Shown here: one piece after another, positions 44,501 to 56,797 of the stretch
Layout: each line of letters begins with the position of its first letter
Numbering within the stretch: the stretch's first letter is position 1
Assembly: GCA_947462335.1 (NCBI GenBank)
Contig: OX381717.1
Span: 47,845,523 to 47,909,522 of the forward strand
DNA length: 64,000 nt
Direction of reading: 5' to 3'
Source: Harmothoe impar
Lineage: Eukaryota > Annelida > Polychaeta > Phyllodocida > Polynoidae
Position numbers and translations under genes: made by a program
The notes under the pieces: generated by a model
What the model was told of the DNA's origin: nothing
Databases searched by the model: none
Seen by the model: the letters and a program-made list of their open reading frames with translations, nothing else

Positions 44501-45638
44501 CAACCTACTGCCAGTGGTGAGGATACCAAGAATAGCACATGCGCGTGTAAGCGTACAGCTATACGCTATTTAGGCTCGTTTAGGATACCTCCACTATAAT
44601 GTAGCACATCAGATTGTCACACGGATTTCTCCCCATGGAGATCCTTAAATCTGTCCGAGATCTTTAAAACGAATTTAAAATAATTATATAGGTTTAAAAA
44701 AAAGTTCTGCCCCCCTGCACTTTCTTAGAAGTTGGAGACGTTTGAGTCCAATTGCCCCCGCCCTCCCATGTATAACTCTTTTTGGTTCTTCCCAAATCTC
44801 CTCTCTCACAAATCGTCCATCCCAACATATTACTTGCCTATCAAATATACAAAGGCTATTACCAATAGCAAATTGTTACTAATCCTACTATGCATCTAAA
44901 TGTCAAATCATGATCAAATATATTTCCTTAGCTCGATTCTCCAAATTAATAAAACAATATAAAAGGCCCTACATTTCTAGTGCATTAAAGACTCATGGAT
45001 CTGCTTCCTTGCAGGAGGGACATCTACATACCCTATTTGGGACAAGAGGAACCCAGCCGGCAAGACCATGCTGCGAAGTACCCAACTTTATACTAATGTG
45101 ACGTGTGTTTACGACAGTTTTGTGCAAGATGTCAGACTCAAGAACATATTGCCAAAGTTCACACGCCTAAAGATCATCAACAGACAAGATGAGGACCGAG
45201 TAGATGTAAGTCTACCTATTGCAAAATATTGCAATCTATATCTAAAATTCATGCTTAAACATCATAATCATTGTTTATATATCTATATTTCAGTCATTGA
45301 AACAACTGCGCATTGGATTTGGTTTCATTATGCACTAATTTACAAGTTGATTTATCACAAGGTACTTTTTTTTCAAACATCTTTAAAATATGTAAAACCA
45401 TTGAGGAAATATTTCAATGTAAACTTTGCAACAATTCACATTAACATTAACCATTGCACTAAACATTTTACAGGCAGGGGAGACATCCATGGATAAGGTC
45501 TTAAGGTTGATGAGAATCTTAGAAACTGCCCCAGTTTGGCGCTTCCACGCCTTTCTGAAGGCTCTCGTCGAAGACGACCAAGAAGCATGTATTGAACTAC
45601 TAAAGCTAGACCCTGATACTTACAGAGATACTTACTAG
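41535..45638 (+). CDS. CARD gene B: tandem-CARD protein (8 coding exons)
   Basis: Exons 41535-41613, 42175-42248, 42654-42819, 43557-43622, 43887-43967, 44436-44516, 45015-45205 and 45474-45638 join to 903 nt (300 residues), with every phase consistent. CARD1 is residues 1-106 (PMFMGQLVAAGVMDG, VEVFLSFCIILVDQRKR). Three symmetrical phase-1 linker exons (22, 27 and 27 residues) each end in a QQAQPTA(N/S)G motif. CARD2 is residues 183-300 (VYDSFVQDVRLKNILPKF, VWRFHAFLKALVEDD) and ends DPDTYRDTY. CARD2 is nearly identical to that of gene A, which suggests recent duplication or gene conversion. The ATG is chosen because it aligns with gene A's start in the same exon. No enzymatic domain is seen; an adaptor role is inferred. 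Confidence 0.85.
43002..43414. mobile_element. GGCC-ended MITE, TTA target duplication
   Basis: GGCCAAAGAAATAAAAGGTG at 43002 pairs with CACCTTTTTTTTTTGGCC ending at 43414. TTA flanks both sides. The subterminal parts contain TTTCAGGCAACCCGACCC and CCGACCTACCTACCCTAG. It lies in intron 3 of gene B. Confidence 0.88.
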
Positions 45639-46041
45639 AGAGGTAGGTAAAAGATACAGTCATTTTTTCTGCACAGTCGGATCTTGTCAAAAAAAAGAGA
45701 ATTAAATAAAAACTACATTACAACCAGGCAGAGAGGGGGGAGGGGTCATAGAGGGTGAGAGGATAAGAGAATGGTGGGGATAGAGGGAGGTACGTATAAA
45801 ACCAATGCTAAATATCTTATTGACTGTTTGAGAAAATAGATGACATACATCTAAGTCCACAATGGTGCATAGTAATGTTCAAATATAAATTGGACTCTAA
45901 TGGCACACATAATTTATCCTACTTACCTTCAATTGAACATTTAAAACATTGAAATGGCAAAAGAGGATTTGCTGAGGGTAAGGTAGGGGAATTCCCTGAG
46001 ACCTATGGCTGACTAATTATTATCACCTTTCTTTCTTTTAG

Positions 46042-46730
46042 GTTCGATGTTACTTTATGAATCCCTCAAAGTCAATCAACACAAGCTCAAGCTTCAACTT
46101 GTCATAATGCCATGACGCTAAATATGGATTTATGGTTAAAATATGATGCATAAATTATCATTATTATCATAATGTTTTGATGTTATTAATCAAATCATTA
46201 CAATATCAACATGATGACTGAAATCTAAACCATGGTGATTACATATCTACCAATGGTGCCATATTATAGATAGATGATTGAGATAATAGATTTGATAGTA
46301 ATAATTGGTGATAATGTGAGGAGCTTTAATGTACTATCCCAATTGTCATCATACTTGCCAAGGCTGTATTCATATAGACTCTTCTGGATTGTATCAACCC
46401 CGTAGGAACTGCAAGGTGCATAATTGCAGCATTGGCCAGTAACACACCAGGGCATAACAACCAATGGCATAGAACATTAAAGCACTATGCAGCCCTTAAT
46501 AAAAGATATCCAGATCATATATTTGTACAAGCATAGTAGCCATAGCCTACAGTATTACGAATGAATGATGTACAGTTTTTGAATTCAATCAGATACAAAA
46601 TGATTCTATGATATTAAGAGATTCATTTGCTATTGTCTGGGATGTGAATGATCCACTAGAAACTTACACAAACGTGATGGCAGCATACCTATCCACTGTA
46701 CTTACATATTTTGGATGAATAAAAGGAATA
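46042..46730 (+). other. 3' UTR exon of CARD gene B
   Basis: Opens GTTCGATGTTACTTTATGAATCC after TTTCTTTTAG, and is homologous to the A exon at 36899 without its insertion. The tail GGCAGCATACCTATCCACTG precedes AATAAA at 46718-46723. Confidence 0.7.
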
Positions 46731-47044
46731 TTTAATATTTTAAAGTGATCTACATTGTTGGGTATAGTTTGAATAGACAATGGCAAAAAATTGAGAAAGT
46801 ATAAGGGAATGTTCACAAATGATGAGCTAGGGCAGGGGATCAGGGATGAAAAAAACCATGGGCTTTTACATCATGATTGTGCCTACTTGCCCAAAATAGT
46901 GATACTGGATTGTGGGAGGGAGCATTGAAAAAGTCGTATATAGCAAAAAAAAAAGGGGGGGGGACGTCATGTGTGACCCAAAAAATGTTGACCTGCTTGT
47001 GCACAAATAAACAGACATCCACCTTTGTTACAAACGATCGCTCC

Positions 47045-47223
47045 CTTAAGCCCAAAATCCACGGTGACAAGATCCTGCGTTAAAACGGTATCGCGCTTCT
47101 GCCGCCACTATATCGCCGCTATTTCCCCCACAGCGAAACGGACGCGAAGGGGGGGGGGGGGTGGCGGCACGTGCACGATACTGTTTTAACACAATATCTT
47201 GTCACCATGGATTTTGGACTTTA
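47045..47223. mobile_element. Foldback MITE (CCAAAATCCACGGTGACAAG arms)
   Basis: Arms of about 64 bp, CCCAAAATCCACGGTGACAA on the left and the inverse of TTGTCACCATGGATTTTGG on the right, cover nearly the whole element. The centre is a G/C-rich loop. Confidence 0.8.
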
Positions 47224-47782
47224 GATCACTATAGGCCTACTGCCTGTTTTCATCTAACGGAAGCCTCAAAAATCACGTCGCACATCACCTTACCATATTA
47301 CACCTATTTTTCAAGACACCCTTGTCATGATGTTAAGTTCCATCCTATGTTCATATATAGGCCCTGGGACATGTATACTTTTCAAATACTAGAAATTGGA
47401 ACACCAGTCCCACTCGAGCTACACCATCGACCCCCCCCCCTCCTAGTTGTCGACATGATTTGTATATAGTCCCTCCTAGGGTGCAGCTATCTAGACGATA
47501 AAAAGGTAGAAAGAAAAATTACAATTAGAGCAGGACTGGTTGCAAAGACTATAACCACCGTGAATACATGAAAGTATCCATGTCTATATAAATGTAATAG
47601 GATGTGGCTCTTAACAACAGCAAGGGAACGTTCACAAACAATGTCACCGACTATGGGCACTATACAATATCTAGCTCATGAACCCTGATTGGGAAATAGC
47701 AAGGAAAGACGTTTGAGAGATATACCAGAATTATAAGCGCAAATAGTATTGGAAAACGCACCAGAAAGTCCATGCTAATACT

Positions 47783-47922
47783 CAGGGGCGGATCCAGGGG
47801 GGTCCTGAGGGTCCGGACCCCCCATTTGGATTTGAAAAAAAATTCTAGTGATATTGCGACGCGTTTCGGTATTTTGGTGTTCGGTAGACCCTCCCCCCCT
47901 TCAAATTCCTGGGTCCGTCCCT
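47783..47922. mobile_element. Small CAGGGGCGGATCC-ended MITE
   Basis: CAGGGGCGGATCCAGG at the left pairs with CCTGGGTCCGTCCCTG at the right (two mismatches). A CAGGG terminus is typical of hAT-derived elements, but no 8-bp duplication is visible. Confidence 0.6.
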
Positions 47923-47958
47923 GAGACTATTTCTGAGGTAATGAGTAATCCATGGTCA

Positions 47959-48193
47959 GGCCAAAAAAAAGTTTGGTTCAGGTCACCCGACCGACCCTAT
48001 CAAAACAGGGCCGACCCTACGTTTTTCATGAAATTTTGAAGAAATTTCCGTATTTTTACCCTTTTTTGGTCAATTTTAGGCTCTTCGAAACGGCCGGCTA
48101 GTACTTCATGTTTAAAAAGAAAGGGAAAAAAATCCCACCTACCGACCCTACATTTTCTGCCCATGTTACCTGAAACAAACCTTATTTTTGGCC
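47959..48193. mobile_element. GGCC-ended MITE, TCA target duplication
   Basis: Starts GGCCAAAAAAAAGTTTGG and ends ATTTTTGGCC, with TCA on both sides. Same family as the copies at 43002, 57872 and 60813. Confidence 0.85.
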
Positions 48194-48415
48194 TCATGAG
48201 ATAGAAATGTACGTTACGAGGAATCCATGGATCTTTTTTTTTGAGGTCTTAGTCTAAAACAAATTTTTCTTTTCGCTTTATCTTACACCAGGATTCACCT
48301 TTATTTCGTTGTTTTCCCGACGCAAATGATTCATATCACGCTAAAACGGACAAAGTCTATCTAAACTAGGGCACATAGACTATAGTACTTCCTCATCCCT
48401 GTTTTTATGTCCGTA

Positions 48416-48520
48416 AAACCACCCTTATAGATAAACACATGTAGGCCTATGCATGGACTACTTTTAGAATCATTGGCTCGGGAAGACTCGGGAGTAGTAA
48501 GCTGTGGATGCACATTTAGG
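48416..48520 (+). promoter_or_regulatory. Putative promoter and leader exon of CARD gene C
   Basis: AAACCACCCTTATAGATAAACA (TATA-like) is followed about 90 bp later by GGATGCACATTTAG/GTGAGTTTT. The arrangement is matched upstream of gene D (AAACCATCCTTTTATAGATAC ... GATGAACATTTAG/GTAAGTTTG). Conservation in two paralogues otherwise surrounded by unrelated sequence supports a shared promoter plus 5' leader exon. Confidence 0.55.
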
Positions 48521-48700
48521 TGAGTTTTATTAGTAATAACTTTGATACTTTGGATTATATACTACCCTCTGATAACCCTTACTATTTTGCTCTTTAACAG
48601 AGGGTGTGTATAGTTTATGGTACCAATAGCGAAACTGTATTGCACCACATTACAATGTATAGTGTAGGTAGGTCTCCAAGTATATAGGCATAGGCAACAA

Positions 48701-49686
48701 GGGACGAACCTGCGGAGTCACTAGACGCCGCCCATTCTGTGCGTAATCTTAAATCCCCACTTCTGGCGTAATCGTAAAGTCTTAATCTCTTCCTTTACCA
48801 GGCTTCACATAAAGACACCCATCCCAAGACCAGATTCTTTCATATGGAATTCAAATGGGATATTTGGATTTAGGGGATGGTCTAACCCTTTAGAAACTGA
48901 AAGAATTTTGTAAATATTCAAACTAGAAGTACATCTATGACAAGATGAACAATATTGAATAACCAGAAAGTAAGATACCCTAATCACGCTAAGTCTTCCT
49001 ATTAGGGAGATAAAGCCCTATTTGAATTCAAATATAACTTATTTCAGTGTATATGCAGCCATTGAAACTTACATTTAGGCCAGAATGCATCAAAATATAC
49101 CTTAACTTTTGGTACCATCTTTTCCAGCATGAAAAATTGGACAAAACCATTTTTCACCCCCAAAAAATATTGTTTGACATTTTTTTCGATTTTTGCCTTA
49201 AATATTGCTCAAATCATATTGAAAAAAGTTAAATATCATCCAAGTTGAGATGGCCAGCATTTCTGAAATATTGAATGTATATACATACCAATTAAGATAT
49301 GCAGAGACAATATGCCATAGACTACTGTCAGAAAAAATTGTGGGATTCTACCAACTTCTAGGCAAACCATAGAAGGTCAAAAATCGGCCAAAATCGGCCG
49401 AAAATCGGCGAGTAACTCGCATTAATGCGTGTACGGTCCTGTACAGTAAACTCGCAATAATGCGTGTACGGTAGAGGAAGGGTTAATAGTAGGCCTACTC
49501 ACCATTATTAAAGAAGGAAAACAAGGAAAAGAAAAACATGGGTTGGGGGGCAGAGCCCCCCAATCAATATCAGATGCCATCCATATTAGGCTAGATTGAG
49601 TTTCGTCATTAAGATTACGGGAAAAGTGGGCTTTTTAAGATTACGCACAGAATGGGCAGCGTCTAGTGACTCCGCAGGTTCGTCCC
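48701..49686. mobile_element. 986-bp inverted-repeat element in gene C leader intron
   Basis: Arms of at least 75 bp begin GGGACGAACCTGCGGAGTCA on both sides, inverted, and continue ...CATTCTGTGCGTAATCTTAAA with about 85-90% match. The interior is non-coding and holds a 23-bp direct repeat (ACTCGCA(T/A)TAATGCGTGTAC) near 49400 and 49450. Confidence 0.85.
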
Positions 49687-50130
49687 CACGTGCATACTAT
49701 AGTGTATTATTTGCTTTAGCGTTATATTGAGGTGAGAACAGAGAACTGACATTACTGTAAGTCTAGGTACGCGTTATTTGCAAGTAAATTTTGTTTTGGG
49801 TTTTGGATTAGGAGGTTGGAAGACATTTTGATATTTTGAGAAAATAACCCCCACCCCTTCCCAGCTGTCTATAGTGACAACTTGGTTTTTTGTCTGATTC
49901 AGTAAAAAGGATGAAGAGCTTTTGAGGGCACATGCAAGTTTAATATGATGCATCGTATTTGTTGGCCAGCGTATATGTTACATGTATTATAACTGTATGT
50001 CGTCTAATGTATAGTAGGTCAGAGCTTTTGAGTACCAACCTTTGATTATCTACACCTATGATAAGAGATGTCTTTCTATTATGTTATTGTCGTCCAGGTA
50101 CCATTCTGTTGTCCACTGACCTGAGGCACA

Positions 50131-52830
50131 ATGGCATCTAAAGAGTTAACTTTCAAAATGAAGAATGAAATATTAAGAGCTAATAATGAGACCTTCCTAG
50201 AAAGGATAGGTAAGTACCATGTCCAGTCATTCTATGTAATCTATAAATTGATAAACCTCATTTGTGTCACATAATTATTAATAATATATCAATAGAGATG
50301 GGCCTGAAAGATCTGTTGTTTCACACAATTGCAAAATATACTTGTTGATAATATTCCAAACTGTAAGGTTTCTCATCACACCTTTGCCTACTAGTAGTTC
50401 AGATACCCTATTTCTTATGTTCTGAGCTGAATCTCAGCATTTTATAATTCTAAGAGGTTGTATATGTGTGGAATTATACACTATATCATAGACCTTGTCT
50501 TTGCAATATCATAAACCACTGAGATTTCCAGGGTCTCAGCAGAAAATATCTAAATGTTTTAATGGATGACTTTATCTAAATTGCAACACTTAGGCAAGGA
50601 ACGATTGCCGATAATGGTATTTAGAATACCCTTGAACATCGCCAAAATACCTTCAATATCCACACACAACTGTTCTGTGCATTTTGGCCATAACATGACA
50701 ATGTTTTGGGATACTTATTTCATGTGTAAGTAAGTGATGGGGAGCGGATCCATACGCTAGATCAATGTTGCATGTCAATAAAGAAAAGGTTTTTGTATTT
50801 CTATTTCTATTATCCACTATTTCAATATTATGCACTGTTTAACATGAAATGAGTATGGCTAATCTTATGGTTTACAGATGTAGGTACCATGAGTATGGCA
50901 CAGTTGGTGAGTGCCAATGTCATCACTACACACCAGTCTGAAGACATTCAGGTAAGAGCACTTCTAAAAGAAAGAAATACTAATAGAACATGTTTGCTCT
51001 TACTGATTGGACTTCTAACACAAGTATCTGCTCAAAATGTCTGTCTTTACTGGGCATATAGACTGGAATGAATATATAAAAATATTTGTTTCTACTTTGA
51101 ACACAATTATCTACTTTCTTTAGTTTGTAAGCTTCTGGATAATTCATGCACCATGACTCCCACTTTATTCTGTTCTTTCACCTTTTCTGTTACTATTATA
51201 TCTATAGGACGTGAGAGTAACAGGAACCATGCGACAATCCCTCTTCAATCTGCTTCTTAGTGAACCGGTTGAGGCTTTTATCAACTTCTGTATTGTGCTA
51301 TGTGATAAAAGGAATAATAGCGATATCGTCAGGGATGACTTTGGCCTAAATATTACAGATCTCAAGCTTCAAAAAGGTGAATAACTTCTTTGTATGTTAT
51401 AGGCACTTGTCAAATTGTAAAAAGAAAGATTTGAATAAAGTCTTGGATTCATAAATGATTTTTAAGAGGATGGTCTAAGCAAATGTTTATACTGTCCTGA
51501 CATATTCACAATTTGTAGTATGCTTCCATTACATGCTCAGTTAGTTGCAAGTTCAGATTTCCAATGAATGTTGTGTTCCAAGGAAAGCAATATTATAGAT
51601 GTACTGTTCACATATGCACACTTTTTGTGGTCTATGACCTGCTATTTTAAAAGGAGTTTTGTTGCACAGATTGCCTGTAAAATCCCAGAAGCATACTACT
51701 AGTGTTAGAAACAGAACATGAAGTAACCCATATTTCATAGGGTAGGGTCTAAAATATATATTATTATATTAGATTTACCTTTCAATTTTGTTGACTACTA
51801 TCACAGTACAAATAGAGAGGAAGAAAACTGGATCATCTGTGCAGCAGGAACGGCCAGCCATACAGAATGGAGCCCAGTTCTCTACCAATGGTCAGCATAG
51901 TTTCCTTTGTAATTATGTATTTTTACTTTTCTGTATCAACATTGTAGAGCTATCCACGGCTGTGTCTATACAGCGAGGTAAAAAAATCATTATAATTATG
52001 ATATTCTACATTAATGCACTAAAAGAACTTATCTCACAAAGAATAACTGTCAAATACTAGAGAAACTCCCAGTTTATACATGCACTCACTCCATAACCCA
52101 TTCTCCAAAATAATCAATGTACCAGTAAAATGCACTACATTCCAAGGGAATTTGCAATACACTTACTGATGTTGTTCCTTGTAGGAGATAGATTGGCACA
52201 CCCTGTTTGGGATGAGAAAAATGAAGATGGGCAGACCAAGCTGAAAAATGCAGATCTTTATAAGAATGTGAAAGACAAGTATGATGAATTTGTGGAAGAC
52301 ATCAGACTTGACAACCTATGGCCAAAGTTCAAACGCCTCAATGTCCTCAACAAAGCGAATGAAGCCCGAGTAAAGGTAAACCTACAGGATTTGTTCTGGT
52401 TGCCAAAAAACATCTTAGATTATAACTCATGCTCAAATAAATCATACAATCATACAGTTAGTAGCCTTTGATTGTTCTCTAAAATGTAATTATCTTTTTA
52501 ATGCTAAAAATGTGTAATGTCTAACCTTCGACTTGGTAAAGACCTGCAGGGAACATAAGAGGACCAGGGCTAAAGGAAAGAATTGTGAGCTTCAGAACAG
52601 AACAAAACAACAAAGTCACACTATTCTTCTACATAGCTTTGCATTATATAATCATTATCATTCTTTTTCAGAATGCAGGAATATCCCAGGATAAAGTGTA
52701 CAAGTTGATGGAAATCCTTGAGTCCTCTCCGATTTGGCGTTTTCATGCCTTTCTGAAGGCTCTCTGCGAGGACGACCAAGGGATATGTGTTACACTATTG
52801 GGGTTAGATACTTCTAGCTACAGTCAGTAA
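50131..52830 (+). CDS. CARD gene C: tandem-CARD protein with short linker (6 coding exons)
   Basis: Exons 50131-50209, 50878-50951, 51208-51376, 51807-51890, 52185-52375 and 52672-52830 join to 756 nt (251 residues). CARD1 is residues 1-107 (TMSMAQLVSANVITTHQSED, VEAFINFCIVLCDKR). One phase-1 linker exon (VQIERKKTGSSVQQERP...STNG) is followed by CARD2, residues 136-251 (KYDEFVEDIRLDNLWPKF, IWRFHAFLKALCEDDQG). The D-N-L-W-P-K-F helix closely recalls the V-D-Q-L-W segment of the caspase-9 CARD. C is clearly diverged from A and B but keeps every intron position. The donor after the linker exon is GTCAGC, weaker than the GTGAG of its paralogues. No catalytic domain. Confidence 0.85.
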
Positions 52831-53097
52831 AAATAGAGAGGTAAGTACCGTAGATAAGTAGTTCCATAATAATTATGATAAACATTTAAGACTCAAATGA
52901 TAGGTTCACCCTTTATTTCATGCCGGATATTAAGTACTAGAATTCTCCTATCCCATGCCCCTCAAGGAATACGTCTCCGTATCTCATAGCCTGTGACGTC
53001 ATCATGGTCTATGAAATCACCTTGGTTTGCTACATGTCTACGGCTAAATTAGGTGTAATTTAACATGTTTTATACCAATGATGGCATGAAATAAAGG

Positions 53098-53246
53098 CAA
53101 AGGCCCATGTCAGAGTTTTTTTTGGATCGTTCCCCCCTCGGTAAGACTGGGGCTGCATCCGACTCAGCCTCCGGCTTCGTGGGATACAGCCCCAGTCCCA
53201 CCTCGAGGGAAACGATCCAAAATACCCTCTCGCCATGGGCCTTTGT
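53098..53246. mobile_element. Foldback MITE (AAAGGCCCATG ends)
   Basis: Inverted arms of about 65 bp (CAAAGGCCCATG...TTGGATCGTT...GACTGGGGCTG) form a nearly complete hairpin between the stop codon and the 3' UTR exon of gene C. Confidence 0.75.
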
Positions 53247-53404
53247 CTATCTATCAGATCGTTAAGTACAGTTATCGCCCTTTCATGGTCATAATTATTA
53301 CATTCCCACTGCCAGTTGAACCTATCTTTATCTGTCAGTGTGAATGCAGTGTTATCCTTCCTTATAGCTACCCATTAATACATTGAAAGAATACTATGCC
53401 TTAT

Positions 53405-53521
53405 GGCCACCGTCCACAGAACATAAATCGGCCACATATGGATAGAATTGCCATACATTCCCTATGTAAATTATTTATAGAATGGCCCTATACGTCCGAT
53501 TTATGCTCTGTGGACGGTGAC
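53405..53521. mobile_element. MITE with CACCGTCCACAGA ends
   Basis: CACCGTCCACAGAACATAAA and its inverse TTTATGCTCTGTGGACGGTG delimit a 117-bp non-coding element. Confidence 0.8.
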
Positions 53522-53584
53522 CCTTAGGGCTGGGGAGGGCGTGAACTATAGATGCCTGATTATTATCATGTTGGCTTGTTTCAG

Positions 53585-54380
53585 GTTCTGTGCTATACTT
53601 ACTAGAATTCACACCGAGATCTCCTGCTTCCCCTTGCCATAATGTCATGAAGTTAAATATGGATTTATCATTGGAGAAGAATACATGCATTTCTATATCA
53701 TGGACATGTGGACAGATGGTATTTAACGTCATGACTGAAGACCACAGTGCTTACATATCTACCAATTGTGCCAAGAAAATCTGATATAGATTTAACATCA
53801 GTCATTGATGATAACTTAAGGAACTTAAATGCACTATGTCCTTATTGGTTATTAATGTATGGATACAGCCGTTTCATGCCGAGGCTTCAGGAGTGTATCA
53901 GCCCCGTAACTTCAACATGATGCATGAATGCATCACCTGTAAATTGTCGGTTGCTCACCAGGGTTGTATGCATGCATTTTGACCACAAGGGCATAGGATG
54001 ACAGCACTATGCATTCCTTAAAGGGGCATTCTCACCACTCACACTTACCACATATCAGACTAGAACAGTACTAGACTTTTGAGTGGGATACGCTCGGTGA
54101 GAATGCCACTTTAAAGGATGTCAAGATATTATGTTTGTAAAAGTAGCATACGCTACACACATAGGCTACACATATTGTATTACAGGGAGGATGTACATGT
54201 ATATTATTGACTTTTTGTCAGATATGTAGATTGATTCTATCAGCTTTACCTGAGATTGTATGGGTATGTGTAAATGTTACAATGGGGATCCAGTAGAAAC
54301 TTACACAAATAATGAAGGCAGCATACCTGGGTGCTACCAACTGTACTTACATTACGTGAATCAATACAATAAATATTTCA
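53585..54380 (+). other. 3' UTR exon of CARD gene C
   Basis: Opens GTTCTGTGCTATACTTACTAG after TTGTTTCAG. The tail contains GAAGGCAGCATACC...AACTGTACTTACAT and AATAAA at 54368-54373, as in A, B and D. A piggyBac-like MITE (54012-54110) lies inside it. Confidence 0.65.
54012..54110. mobile_element. piggyBac-like MITE, TTAA target duplication
   Basis: TTAA at 54008-54011 and 54111-54114 flank AGGGGCATTCTCACC and the inverse GGTGAGAATGCCACT. It is 99 bp long, non-coding, and inserted in the 3' UTR of gene C. Confidence 0.88.
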
Positions 54381-54956
54381 TAAGGAGCTATATTGTTGAT
54401 TTAATATGATATAGACATGACTATGCAAAGTAGCATTCATGACTATAAACCAGCTAGGGTTCGGGTTCAGTAAAAGCACATTTTTGAATTTCCCCTAACT
54501 ACTTTGGCTATTCTATTTGTTTGTAAAATAGTTGCCATGTTGAGATCCTAACTCACTTGCACTTATTCTATCATTTTGTTGAAATAAACTGACATACTTT
54601 CTTGACCCTCTAAATATGTTTAAATGTGTTTTGACAGGATGGGGCCAAGTCTTTCCATGTCTATCCGTGCCAGTAGCGGAATAAATGCAAATCGTTCCGT
54701 GATGCCACTTACAGCAATTTCTACTTTTCTGAATTTTATATATTAAATTATGGTAATTGCGTGCCTAAAATTGACCGAAATCTCAGGGTTTCTTAGATTT
54801 CGTGTAGCACAGAGTGCCATGTCTTCTTTATTCTTTGTGTGGGGATTGTACATAGAATTGGCAAAATAATATATCTAGACTATAGGTGTCGGTGTAGCTT
54901 AAGAGTAGACCTATGTGGAGCCTATTTCTTTAACATTAATCCCAATGTTGGAACCA

Positions 54957-55160
54957 GGATGCTGTTTCTCCACAAATTTGCAGACGTCCGCAAATATATT
55001 TATGGAGCTCCGCAAATATATACGGATGTCCGTATTTGTATGCTTAAGTACTAGAAAACGAAATTTGCGGACATCCACAAATTTGCGGAATACACATTCG
55101 ATAAATTTGCGGAGCTCCGCACATATGTACGGACGTCCATATATTTGAGAAACAGAATCC
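54957..55160. mobile_element. Inverted-repeat element rich in TTTGCGGAGCTCCGCA
   Basis: The ends GGATGCTGTTTCTCCACAAA and the inverse of TTTGAGAAACAGAATCC enclose repeated ATTTGCGGA(C/G)(A/C)TCC units and palindromes such as GGAGCTCC. Non-coding. Confidence 0.7.
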
Positions 55161-55619
55161 AGCATATATAGATTTCCCAACACACCTATATTAGAGTTGA
55201 TAGCTAAGACGTAGCTAAGATGTATCAGCCAACAGTGAGTGAAATCAGGAAGCATCTAGACGAAATAATTGCAACAGACATAACAACTTCTAGCTGATCT
55301 CAGTAGAGACAGAAGAAAAATAATCAAATAAGAAATATCTTAACAATGTCACGACTGGTTTCACTCACTATAACCACCGTGAATTTGTCAAAGTATCCAC
55401 GTTTGTATTCATGACTAGGATGTGAACTTTTACGTCAGAATAGGAATGGTCACGCATGACTCCAGTGACTAGGGGGTTGGGTAGGGGTTCTGTAAACGTG
55501 ACAAAACACGCCTACCGACCGCCCCCGATCCCCAGTTATTGAAAAATGATCACTCCCTATTAAACAAAGTCTCTAAACGGGAGTAGATAAGATACTCTCC
55601 TGACCCCATTCTCATAATA

Positions 55620-55736
55620 GCAAAACCATCCTTTTATAGATACATGCACTATGATTAGACTTAGATTAGTGAATAGTTGAGTAGGACTTAGGGAAGCATC
55701 TCCATTTCAAAATACACTGGTTGATGAACATTTAGG
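55620..55736 (+). promoter_or_regulatory. Putative promoter and leader exon of CARD gene D
   Basis: CAAAACCATCCTTTTATAGATA followed by GATGAACATTTAG/GTAAGTTTG, homologous to 48416-48520. A second possible leader ends GATTGGGAAACG/GTAAGTTTA near 56551, so alternative leaders are possible. Confidence 0.5.
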
Positions 55737-56797
55737 TAAGTTTGTTGAGTGATTCCTTAGTGCGTATCTAATTAATCCCCTATCACTTTGTTTAAAGTTA
55801 AAGGGGCATTATCAGCAAGAGTTTGCATTGTCTGAAATGTATATTATCCTCGTTAACCAATAAGGGTGGTAGTAAGCCTACAGCTTTAATCCCCAGGGCT
55901 TTAATAGTGGCTTGAAGTGTTGTACATTTTGCATCGATCTACTCAGTGATAAAGTTATCAGTGGTTATGAACTTAGCTTCACTGAGATTTTGGGCCTTTC
56001 CTTATACTTATTGGTTTGTCTGAGATTTAGCTTGATAAAGATCAACAACCTGCCATTCAAACGTCAGGCCGACGTCCAGTCATATGGGAGCTTTCACCAG
56101 TGACGTCACCGACTAGCAGATGGCTAGGGCTGTGGTAATAATAATTGAGTGTAAGGGCATAGACCCAGATGCATATCCCTGGACATGTACCTCCCTCTCA
56201 GTCACCCCCCCCCCCACTGCCAAACAACATAAGGAGAACTCACAAAAAGAAAAAGAAAAAAGCGATGACGTCATCACCCCAACAATTTAATAGCCCTTCT
56301 ACTTCTACAGAGTTCTAAACTGCAAGAACGTGGTTTTACCCCGGGTTTTACAACACATACCCACCAATGACTCATCACCTCACACATATTTCCCCCACAT
56401 TACACATAAAGCCATAGTATAATTATAGTGTATCCCAGGGGTCTACCTCTAGCATATACATTCCCTCACATTACACAAGCTGACTTGACTGCGTTGGTTC
56501 TGTTTCTTGTCGCAACATTACATTGAATTGAGGACTGGGGATTGGGAAACGGTAAGTTTATATCCTATCCTACATGTATAATATCAACACATTCTAACAT
56601 TGCCATGTGTGTGTGATGTGTGTGATAACATAGTAAAGTCATCCTTATCTCCTACCAGTGGGTCAATATGATTTAGTATGTACTTGTAACCTGTAGTTTT
56701 ACTTTCTATTTCAGGAAGGAGATGGAACGGTAATACTAATACTATTGTTGTTCTCCCTACAGACCTATATACATACACTTTGGATCCCTTGTAAGGG

